A stretch of DNA of 7,415 bases from Christensenella sp. UBA1262 (GTDB lineage Bacteria > Bacillota > Clostridia > Christensenellales > CAG-917), in NCBI GenBank assembly GCA_002308215.1, contig DBVO01000016.1, forward strand, positions 6,894 to 14,308, in the 5' to 3' direction. A program made the translations under genes and the position numbers. Within the stretch, counting starts at the first letter, position 1. Every line of letters starts with the position of its first letter. Below are positions 1-5,346 of the stretch, piece by piece. Under the pieces are notes generated by a model, which saw only the letters and a program-made list of their open reading frames with translations, had not been told where the DNA came from and did no database searches.

Positions 1-10
1 GTCAAGACCG

Positions 11-39
11 TTGACTATTAAAAAAATAAAGTTTATATT
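11..39 (+). promoter_or_regulatory. Sigma-A-type promoter of the amaP-greA unit
   Basis: TTGACT (11-16) and TATATT (34-39) are separated by exactly 17 bp, close to the housekeeping consensus TTGACA-17-TATAAT. The predicted transcription start is near 46, leaving a short AT-rich leader of about 40 nt before the amaP ATG at 85. No other convincing -35/-10 pair was seen before greA, so this promoter probably serves amaP and greA together. Promoter strength and start site are inferred from sequence only. Confidence 0.65.
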
Positions 40-84
40 ATAAAAAACAAATTATATTGTGCACACGCACATTGAGAGGAATAT

Positions 85-828
85 ATGAAAAAGAATCTCG
101 AAAAAATCTTTACATTAGCAAGTGTTGTTGTAGCTGTAATTCTTATTATGGTACTTATTGTAACAGCATTTGGTGGAATCAAAGCAGAAGAATTTGATAA
201 TGGTCTTGTAAAAGGCTTGCTCTTTACTTTGGGCATTTTATATCTCGTTCTTTCTATCGTTGCAATCGTTCTTATTTTTGTAAACAGCGATGTTATTAAA
301 GAAGTCACATTAAGAACAGATAAGGGTGGCTCAGTTAAGGTTTCAGTTAATGTCATCAACAAGTATGTCAAATCAGCATGCTCACAAGTTGAAGGAGTCA
401 AATGCAAAAAGGTTTCACTTGTTAGTGATGAGTATGGCGTAAGACTTAAAGCTGATGTTAAAGTTGTTAACAAAGATGTTATTGAAGTAGAAACATACCT
501 CAGAACACTTCTTGAAGATATGTTCCGTAACGAATTTGATTTTGCTTTCAATTCAATTGAATTCAAAGTAACAGCACTTGTTCCAAAATACGAAGCAAAT
601 AAGGAAGAAATAGAAGCAGCTGTTGCAAAGAAACTTGAAGAACTCAAAGCAGAAAAAGCTGAAGATGCTCCAGCAGAAGAAGTTGCAGATCAAGATAAAC
701 CAGCAGAAGAGCCTGTTGAAGAGCCAGTAGTAAGCGAAGTTGAAGAACCAGCAGAAGAGCCAGCAGTTGAACCTGAAGCTGAAGTTGCTGAAGAACCAGC
801 AGAAGCAAAAGAAGAAGAAATTCTCTAA
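85..828 (+). CDS. amaP: AmaP-like alkaline shock response membrane anchor protein (Asp23/Gls24-family domain)
   Basis: This 247-residue protein is predicted to sit in the cytoplasmic membrane. Two hydrophobic helices (about residues 8-31 and 42-66) with a short loop between them form a hairpin anchor. Residues about 70-167 resemble the cytoplasmic Asp23/Gls24 (DUF322)-like domain of AmaP: alternating beta strands around SVKVSVNVINKYV and a YLRTLLEDMF helix. In the family, AmaP tethers Asp23-type proteins to the membrane and is linked to envelope stress. Residues about 172-247 are an added low-complexity tail rich in Glu, Pro and Ala (repeated EEPAEEP/EEPV units), probably disordered and strongly negative; family members usually end soon after the Asp23-like domain. 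The start is supported by GAGAGGA at 74-80. It ends in tandem TAA codons (826-831). No asp23/gls24 partner gene is visible. The architecture is clear; the exact name is inferred. Confidence 0.75.
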   Translation: MKKNLEKIFTLASVVVAVILIMVLIVTAFGGIKAEEFDNGLVKGLLFTLGILYLVLSIVAIVLIFVNSDVIKEVTLRTDKGGSVKVSVNVINKYVKSACSQVEGVKCKKVSLVSDEYGVRLKADVKVVNKDVIEVETYLRTLLEDMFRNEFDFAFNSIEFKVTALVPKYEANKEEIEAAVAKKLEELKAEKAEDAPAEEVADQDKPAEEPVEEPVVSEVEEPAEEPAVEPEAEVAEEPAEAKEEEIL

Positions 829-868
829 TAATGAATAAAAGCCGCAAAAGCGGAAAAGGAAATAGAAT

Positions 869-1351
869 ATGAGTGTAAAAGAAGTATTGTTGACCAAAGA
901 AGGTCTTGAAGAGTTAAAGGAAAGACTTAACTATCTCGTTGTTATCAAGCGTAAAGAAGTAGCAGAACATTTGCAACATGCAAGATCACTTGGTGACCTT
1001 TCAGAAAACGCAGAATACGATGCAGCAAAACTTGAACAAACACAAGTTGAAGCAGAAATCAACGAGCTTGAAGAAAAAATCAAATATGCTGTTATTATCG
1101 AAAAGGGCGCAAAGAATAAAGTTTCTATCGGTAGCACAGTTGAGGTTGAATTCCTTGGTGAACTTGAAGATGGCGAAGATTCTCTCATGACATTTAGAAT
1201 CGTAGGTGAAACAGAAGCAGATTATTCAAAGGGCTTCTTGTCAAACGAATCTCCACTTGCAAAGGCACTCCTTGGCAAGAAGGAAAAGGATGTTGTAGTA
1301 GTAAGCGCTCCACACGGAGAAGAGAATTACAAGATCGTCTCTATTAAATAA
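869..1351 (+). CDS. greA: Transcription elongation factor GreA
   Basis: GreA binds in the RNA polymerase secondary channel and stimulates cleavage of backtracked RNA, rescuing stalled elongation complexes. At 160 residues it matches the usual family length. Residues 1-75 form the N-terminal coiled coil, with the signature GDLSENAEYDAAK at 42-54; the acidic tip residues D43 and E46, which position the catalytic metal, are both present. Residues about 82-160 are the FKBP-like C-terminal domain that binds polymerase, with the conserved SPLAKALLGK at 128-137. The ATG has AAAGGA at 855-860, 8 nt upstream. The 40-bp gap after amaP carries a small CCGC-AAAA-GCGG hairpin (842-853) without a T tract, so co-transcription with amaP is likely. 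greA directly ahead of lysS is a common order in Bacillota. Confidence 0.97.
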   Translation: MSVKEVLLTKEGLEELKERLNYLVVIKRKEVAEHLQHARSLGDLSENAEYDAAKLEQTQVEAEINELEEKIKYAVIIEKGAKNKVSIGSTVEVEFLGELEDGEDSLMTFRIVGETEADYSKGFLSNESPLAKALLGKKEKDVVVVSAPHGEENYKIVSIK

Positions 1352-1369
1352 CAATTAGTTTACAATAGG

Positions 1370-1396
1370 AAAGGCAACATTGGTTGCCTTTTCATT
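1370..1396 (+). terminator. Intrinsic terminator or attenuator after greA
   Basis: A perfect 9-bp stem, AAAGGCAAC (1370-1378) with GTTGCCTTT (1383-1391), encloses the loop ATTG and is followed by TCATT; counting from the last stem C, the tract is TTTTCATT. The T run is interrupted, so termination may be partial. It lies 18 bp after the greA stop and 25 bp before the lysS start. Confidence 0.65.
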
Positions 1397-1416
1397 GCAT
1401 TTATTTTAGGTAAAAA

Positions 1417-2925
1417 ATGGCAGAACAAGAAAACACAAACGTACAACAAAACGTAGAAAGAGAAGTTGATGCATCAGAAGTCAGAAAGGTTAGAATTGAA
1501 AAACTTTCTGAACTTGTAGCACGCGGACAAAACCCATTTGAGATTGTAAAATTTGACCGCACCGCAACAGCTGGCGCTATTTTATCAAACTATGAAGAGT
1601 TTGAAGGCAAAGAAGTTGCAGTTGCAGGAAGACTTATTTCAAAACGTATTATGGGCAAAGCAAGCTTTGGCCATATAATGGATAGCGATGGGAAACTTCA
1701 AGGTTATTTTAGCCGTGATGATCTTGGCGTAGATGAATACCAAGATTTTAAGAAGCTTGATGTAGGTGATATTGTCGGTATTATTGGTACTGTTTTCAAA
1801 ACAAAAACAGGTGAAACATCTGTTCATGCAAAGAAAGTTGTGCTTTTATCAAAGTCACTTCTCCCACTTCCAGAAAAGTATCATGGGCTCACAAATACAG
1901 AACTCCGTTATCGTCAACGCTATGTTGACCTTATTGTTAATCCAGATGTAAAAGAAACATTCGTTAAACGCAGTAAGATCATTTCTACAATAAGAAGAGT
2001 ACTTGATGCCAAAGGATTTATTGAGGTTGAAACACCTGTGCTTAATACTCTTGCAGGTGGTGCAAACGCACGTCCTTTTGTAACTCATCACAACACTCTT
2101 GACATTGACATGTATTTGCGTATAGCAACTGAGTTGCACTTAAAACGTTGTATAGTTGGTGGTTTTGAAAAGGTATATGAGATTGGCCGTCAATTCAGAA
2201 ATGAAGGTATGGATCCAAAACATAACCCAGAGTTTACATCTATTGAGATTTATCAAGCATATGTTGATTTCAATGAGATGATGAATATAACTGAAGAACT
2301 CTATACGGCAGCTGCAGAAGAAGTTTGTGGCAGTCTTGATATTACATATCAAGGACAAGAATTGCACTTGCAACGTCCATGGGCAAGACTTACAATGGTT
2401 GAAGCTGTTAAAAAGTATGCAGGACTTGATTTTGATAATGAACCACTTAGTGACCTTATCAAGAAAGCAAATGCAAAGGGCCTTGATTTAGCGCCTAATG
2501 CATCATGGGGAACAGTTCTCTATGCAGTATTTGATGCATTTGTTGAAGAGCAACTTGTCGGTCCAATCTTCATTACAGATTATCCTGTTGAAGTTAGCCC
2601 ACTTGCTAAGAAGAAACCAAGCGATAATCGCTTAACAGAAAGATTCGAATTCTTCATTTGTGCAAGCGAAGGCGGAAATGCTTTCAGCGAGCTCAATGAC
2701 CCATTAGATCAGCGTGCACGTTTTGAAGCACAAATGCAAGCCAAGGCAAATGGTGATGAAGAAGCTCAACCATATGATGAAGACTTCTGTACAGCACTTG
2801 AATATGGTATGCCTCCAACAGGCGGCCTCGGAATTGGCGTAGACAGAATGGTCATGTTCCTTACGGATAGCGCTTCAATTAGAGATGTATTATTGTTCCC
2901 AACAATGAGACCTCTGGCAAAATAA
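1417..2925 (+). CDS. lysS: Lysyl-tRNA synthetase, class II
   Basis: It charges tRNA-Lys with lysine using ATP in the cytoplasm. The 502 residues match the bacterial class II family length. An N-terminal OB-fold anticodon-binding domain (about 65-150) is followed by the catalytic domain. Motif 1 lies around GFIEVETPVL (200-209), motif 2 around FRNEGMDPKHNPEF (260-273, with R261, E263, H269), and motif 3 is GGLGIGVDR (469-477). Residues corresponding to the lysine contacts known from the E. coli enzyme (E239, E277, Y279, N421, F423, E425) and the metal-binding glutamates (E411, E418) are all present. An oddity is ICASEGGNAF (414-423), where relatives usually read close to GGREIxN. The upstream site is weak (TTAGG, 1406-1410), and no separate promoter was found in the 65-bp gap after greA. 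Confidence 0.97.
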   Translation: MAEQENTNVQQNVEREVDASEVRKVRIEKLSELVARGQNPFEIVKFDRTATAGAILSNYEEFEGKEVAVAGRLISKRIMGKASFGHIMDSDGKLQGYFSRDDLGVDEYQDFKKLDVGDIVGIIGTVFKTKTGETSVHAKKVVLLSKSLLPLPEKYHGLTNTELRYRQRYVDLIVNPDVKETFVKRSKIISTIRRVLDAKGFIEVETPVLNTLAGGANARPFVTHHNTLDIDMYLRIATELHLKRCIVGGFEKVYEIGRQFRNEGMDPKHNPEFTSIEIYQAYVDFNEMMNITEELYTAAAEEVCGSLDITYQGQELHLQRPWARLTMVEAVKKYAGLDFDNEPLSDLIKKANAKGLDLAPNASWGTVLYAVFDAFVEEQLVGPIFITDYPVEVSPLAKKKPSDNRLTERFEFFICASEGGNAFSELNDPLDQRARFEAQMQAKANGDEEAQPYDEDFCTALEYGMPPTGGLGIGVDRMVMFLTDSASIRDVLLFPTMRPLAK

Positions 2926-2937
2926 TTAAATAAATTT

Positions 2938-2965
2938 GCGACCTGCTAAGCGGGTCGCTTTTTTT
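2938..2965 (+). terminator. Strong intrinsic terminator after lysS
   Basis: GCGACCTGC (2938-2946) pairs with GCGGGTCGC (2950-2958) through eight Watson-Crick pairs and one T-G wobble, closing a TAA triloop, followed by seven Ts (2959-2965). It starts 12 bp after the lysS stop and should end the amaP-greA-lysS transcript. Confidence 0.9.
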
Positions 2966-2970
2966 AATTT

Positions 2971-3030
2971 TATGCATATTTTACACGTATCGTGAACACG
3001 TGCATAATGAGCATTTTGTATAGTAAAATA
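2971..3030. repeat. Nested inverted repeats downstream of lysS
   Basis: Several dyads overlap here: TATTTTAC (2977-2984) with GTAAAATA (3023-3030), TATGCA (2971-2976) with TGCATA (3001-3006), and CACGT (2984-2988) with ACGTG (2998-3002). They cannot all pair at once, so this could be alternative RNA folds, protein-binding dyads or chance in AT-rich DNA. No function is assigned. Confidence 0.4.
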
Positions 3031-3163
3031 AAAAGCCTTGCTTAGATACCCATTTTTTACTTTTGGCTGTTTGAATGAGCTTTTGTTTGCATGGCAATCG
3101 GGTAAAATAACAGATAATTTTTGCCAATTCCAAAAATGTAGTTCTAACACGCAATTTTGTGAG

Positions 3164-3219
3164 TTATCCACCAACTTATCCACAAAACAGCATCAAAATG
3201 TGGATAACTTTGTGGAAAA
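3164..3219. promoter_or_regulatory. Symmetric cluster of four DnaA-box-like sites
   Basis: Four 9-mers match or nearly match the DnaA box TTATCCACA. TTATCCACC lies at 3164-3172 (one mismatch) and TTATCCACA at 3176-3184 (perfect), both forward. TGTGGATAA lies at 3199-3207 (perfect) and TGTGGAAAA at 3211-3219 (one mismatch), both reverse. Each pair has a 12-bp start-to-start distance with a 3-bp spacer, and the inner boxes face each other across 14 bp, so all four sites mirror one another around 3191.5. DnaA, the replication initiator, binds such boxes at oriC and at regulatory or titrating clusters elsewhere. Binding is inferred from the motif; whether this is the origin cannot be told from this window, and dnaA/dnaN are not here. 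Confidence 0.75.
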
Positions 3220-3220
3220 C

Positions 3221-3262
3221 CATGTATTTTTATACTTTTTTGCATAAAATTTCAAATGCAAC
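3221..3262. other. AT-rich stretch beside the DnaA boxes, possible unwinding element
   Basis: Directly right of the fourth box the DNA is dominated by A and T, including T runs at 3227-3231 and 3235-3240 and the TTGCAT/ATGCAA inverted repeat. Origins place a DNA unwinding element next to DnaA boxes, so the position fits. No convincing row of DnaA-trio triplets was found. The role is an inference from position and composition. Confidence 0.3.
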
Positions 3263-3355
3263 TATATGCGCCTTTTTAACTGAAAAATTAGCCAAAATTC
3301 AAAACGGATACTATTTTTGTTCGCCTATAATATTCCCTTAATATACTTTTCGTAG

Positions 3356-3384
3356 TTGATTTATGCGCGCGTATGCGCTATAAT
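3356..3384 (+). promoter_or_regulatory. Promoter of the 138-residue gene, predicting a leaderless mRNA
   Basis: TTGATT (3356-3361) and a perfect TATAAT (3379-3384) are 17 bp apart. Initiation is expected around 3390-3392, while the ATG of the next gene is at 3393, leaving 0-3 nt of leader. No Shine-Dalgarno sequence precedes that ATG, which agrees with leaderless translation. Confidence 0.65.
3362..3378. repeat. Tandem TATGCGC repeat within the promoter spacer, possible operator
   Basis: TATGCGC occurs at 3362-3368 and 3372-3378, exactly 10 bp apart and filling the spacer between -35 and -10. A third copy lies at 3265-3271. Ten-bp phasing puts both copies on the same helix face, as expected for a protein that controls this promoter. 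The binding factor is unknown. Confidence 0.4.
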
Positions 3385-3392
3385 GATATATT

Positions 3393-3809
3393 ATGACAAA
3401 CGCATTCGCATTTCCGTGCCAAAAGGCACTTCAAAGACACAAAGATGATCCTGAGATTGCTGCAATCATCAAGGACATAGAAAACGCAAAGCAAGGCGTG
3501 ATGACTTTTTCTAAAGAAGTTAAAAAATACATGCTTCAGTTTATTCACGCACGCTATGATGACAATGAAGAAGTCAATTCGCTCATTGATATTTTGAAAC
3601 AATGGAGCAGATTTGAGTCTTTTAGTCAGTTTGAAATCTTCCAACTCCAGGATGAATGCTATTTTTGGTATGATTTTCTTCATGCTTATGGCGCTTGGAA
3701 GTTGATAGGGAAACAATATGGTTTTGAATCTGAAGAAGATGCGCTGAAGATGTTAGTAAGACTTGTAAAATTGGATGAAAGCGTCTTTAAAATGTATCCG
3801 GATTTATGA
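3393..3809 (+). CDS. Uncharacterised acidic, probably all-helical protein
   Basis: I do not recognise this 138-residue protein. It has no signal peptide or membrane segment, so it is probably cytoplasmic. By count it is acidic (about 23 Asp/Glu against 17 Lys/Arg) and its pattern suggests mainly helices, for example residues 20-34, 38-52, 59-70, 77-108 and 113-126. An aromatic-rich segment at 90-102 contains YFWYDFLHAYGAW; cysteines are at 9 and 89. There is no metal-binding cluster, nucleotide-binding loop or clear helix-turn-helix. The ATG at 3393 lacks a ribosome binding site and lies only a few bases past the predicted transcription start; M37 is the next in-frame Met but would discard a protein-like N terminus. 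Codon use resembles its neighbours, supporting a real gene. It lies 174 bp past the DnaA-box cluster and 79 bp before gltX. Control by DnaA is possible but unproven. Confidence 0.75.
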   Translation: MTNAFAFPCQKALQRHKDDPEIAAIIKDIENAKQGVMTFSKEVKKYMLQFIHARYDDNEEVNSLIDILKQWSRFESFSQFEIFQLQDECYFWYDFLHAYGAWKLIGKQYGFESEEDALKMLVRLVKLDESVFKMYPDL

Positions 3810-3822
3810 TTTTCAAATAAAA

Positions 3823-3852
3823 GGACGGTCATTATGGCCGCCTGTGCATTTT
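3823..3852 (+). terminator. Bulged hairpin before gltX, weak terminator or leader structure
   Basis: GGACGGTC (3823-3830) pairs with GGCCGCC (3836-3842) with one bulged A (3825) and one T-G wobble, around an ATTAT loop. Only four Ts follow, after a 6-nt gap (3849-3852), so termination is likely to be inefficient and some readthrough into gltX is expected. No clear promoter was found between 3810 and 3888. Confidence 0.4.
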
Positions 3853-3888
3853 AAAAAACAATTCTTTTAAAGAAGGTATAACAAAATT

Positions 3889-5328
3889 ATGTCAGAAGTT
3901 AGAACAAGATTTGCTCCATCACCAACGGGGTTTATGCATATAGGTAATTTACGTACAGGGCTTTATGCTTATCTTTTTGCGCGCAAAAATGGCGGCAACT
4001 TTATCCTTCGTATTGAAGATACAGATCAAGAACGTAAAGTAGAAGGCGCAGTAGATATGATTTACCGTACACTTGAAACAGCTGGTATCACTTATGATGA
4101 AGGTCCAGATAAAGATGGAGGATATGGTCCTTATGTTCAAACTGAACGTATGGGAATATATAAAGAGTATGCAGAAAAACTAGTTGAACTCGGAGGAGCA
4201 TATTATTGTTTCTGCACAAAAGAGCGTTTAGAAAGTTTAGCAGATGAGAATGGCGTACACACTTATGATAAACATTGCCGTAACCTTTCAAAAGAAGAAG
4301 TTGCAAAACGTTTAGCAGCTGGTGAGCCATATGTTATTCGTCAAAAAGTTCCAGAAAATACGACAAGTTCTTACACTGATATGGTATTTGGCGAAATATC
4401 TGTTGATACATCAGACATCGAAGATGGCGTTCTTTTGAAGAGTGATGGTCTTCCAACATATAACTTTGCAAACGTTGTTGATGACCACCTTATGAAGATT
4501 TCCCATGTTATTCGCGGGACAGAATATTTGAGCTCTACACCAAAATATAATCTTATGTATGATGCATTTGGCTGGGAGCGTCCAAAATATATGCACTTGC
4601 CACCAATCATGAAAGATGCCACAAGAAAGCTCTCAAAACGTTATGGAGATGCTAACTTTGAAGATTTTATTTCAAAAGGATATTTACCAGAAGCAATCGT
4701 TAACTATATTGCTCTTCTTGGTTGGTGCCCAAAAGACAACCGTGAAAAAATGACTATGGAAGAAATGATAGAAGCGTTTGACACGGATGGCATTTCTCAT
4801 AGCAGTTCAATCTTTGATGAAAATAAAATGCGTTGGCTCAATGGCGAATACTTAAAGGCTATGACTCCAGAAGAGTTTTATAAAGTTGCAGAACCATGGA
4901 TTGAAAAAGGTATTCAAGGCCGCGATTATGACAAAAAAGAAATTGCTAGCTTAATGCAAACGAGAGTAGATGTTCTCGGCGAAATTCCTGAAAAGATTGC
5001 ATTCTTAAATGAATTTGGCGAATATGATCTCAATATGTATATTCATCAAAAGATGAAAGTTGATCTTGATGTAGCAAAGAAAGCAGTTAAGGTCGCTATT
5101 GATGCTCTCAAAGATTTTAATGATTGGACAGATGAGGCAATCAAGGAACAAATAAAGGCATGCGCAGAAGCTGCTGGTATGAAAGGCGGCCAAGTTATGT
5201 TTAGCATGCGTGTTGCACTTTCAGGCGCTCCTGTTACACCAGGTGGTGCTATTGAACTTGCAAAAGTACTTGGTAAAGAAGAATCCCTTAGACGTATGAG
5301 ATTTTCTCTTGATTTGCTAGAAAAATAA
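3889..5328 (+). CDS. gltX: Glutamyl-tRNA synthetase, class I
   Basis: It attaches glutamate to tRNA-Glu using ATP and, in Bacillota lacking GlnRS, often also to tRNA-Gln, which GatCAB then amidates; which type this is cannot be read here. The 479 residues fit the family. The Rossmann catalytic core starts with FAPSPTGFMHIGN (8-20, the HIGH-type motif) and continues through RIEDTD (41-46). The KMSKS-type loop is KLSKR (247-251). Residues about 330-479 are the helical anticodon-binding part. The zinc-type insertion keeps C107, C109 and C130, but the position after C130-R is N132, where the E. coli enzyme has a His ligand; loss of zinc ligands is common in this family. AGAAGG at 3871-3876 precedes the ATG by a rather long 12 nt. 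The protease gene follows after 18 bp. Confidence 0.97.
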   Translation: MSEVRTRFAPSPTGFMHIGNLRTGLYAYLFARKNGGNFILRIEDTDQERKVEGAVDMIYRTLETAGITYDEGPDKDGGYGPYVQTERMGIYKEYAEKLVELGGAYYCFCTKERLESLADENGVHTYDKHCRNLSKEEVAKRLAAGEPYVIRQKVPENTTSSYTDMVFGEISVDTSDIEDGVLLKSDGLPTYNFANVVDDHLMKISHVIRGTEYLSSTPKYNLMYDAFGWERPKYMHLPPIMKDATRKLSKRYGDANFEDFISKGYLPEAIVNYIALLGWCPKDNREKMTMEEMIEAFDTDGISHSSSIFDENKMRWLNGEYLKAMTPEEFYKVAEPWIEKGIQGRDYDKKEIASLMQTRVDVLGEIPEKIAFLNEFGEYDLNMYIHQKMKVDLDVAKKAVKVAIDALKDFNDWTDEAIKEQIKACAEAAGMKGGQVMFSMRVALSGAPVTPGGAIELAKVLGKEESLRRMRFSLDLLEK

Positions 5329-5346
5329 GTAATTAATAGAGGCAAA

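Larger units (their letters stand above)
2966..3392. other. AT-rich non-coding region with origin-like features
   Basis: About 427 bp between the lysS terminator and the next gene contain no credible coding sequence. From left to right it holds nested dyads (2971-3030), a TGGCAA/TTGCCA inverted repeat (3092-3097 and 3121-3126), four DnaA-box-like 9-mers (3164-3219), a very AT-rich stretch with a TTGCAT/ATGCAA inverted repeat (3240-3245 and 3256-3261), an isolated TATAAT without a matching -35 (3326-3331), and a promoter (3356-3384). Short open frames here translate the repeated boxes or the terminator and look fortuitous. No tRNA, T-box or known riboswitch core was recognised. The length and content are unusual, since the other gaps are 3-79 bp. 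Confidence 0.6.

Noticed and set aside
1..21. Possible end of an upstream gene (VKTVDY then TAA)
   Set aside because: Six codons are too few to support a coding call, although the -35 of the first promoter would then overlap its stop.
33..647. Minus-strand 204-residue open frame
   Set aside because: It is antisense to amaP, rich in Ser/Thr/Leu as expected from the reverse of the coding strand, and has no ribosome site or family resemblance.
553..897. Minus-strand Phe/Leu-rich frames opposite the amaP tail
   Set aside because: They are the reverse reading of the GAA-rich repeat and have no independent support.
2926..3183. Minus-strand 85-residue frame in the intergenic gap
   Set aside because: It translates the lysS terminator and DnaA boxes on the opposite strand, with no family resemblance.
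3176..3207. Inner DnaA boxes as a terminator hairpin
   Set aside because: The 9-bp arms could pair across a 14-nt loop, but there is no T tract after them and the outer boxes follow the DnaA motif, so protein binding explains them better.
3038..3247. Plus-strand 69-residue frame in the gap
   Set aside because: Its C-terminal half is simply the translation of the repeated DnaA boxes, and it has no ribosome binding site.
3326..3331. Upstream TATAAT as a second promoter for the orphan gene
   Set aside because: No acceptable -35 at 16-18 bp and no extended -10 TG was found.
3810..3888. T-box riboswitch before gltX (also considered before lysS)
   Set aside because: Both leaders are too short and no T-box core resembling GGGTGGNACCGCG is present.
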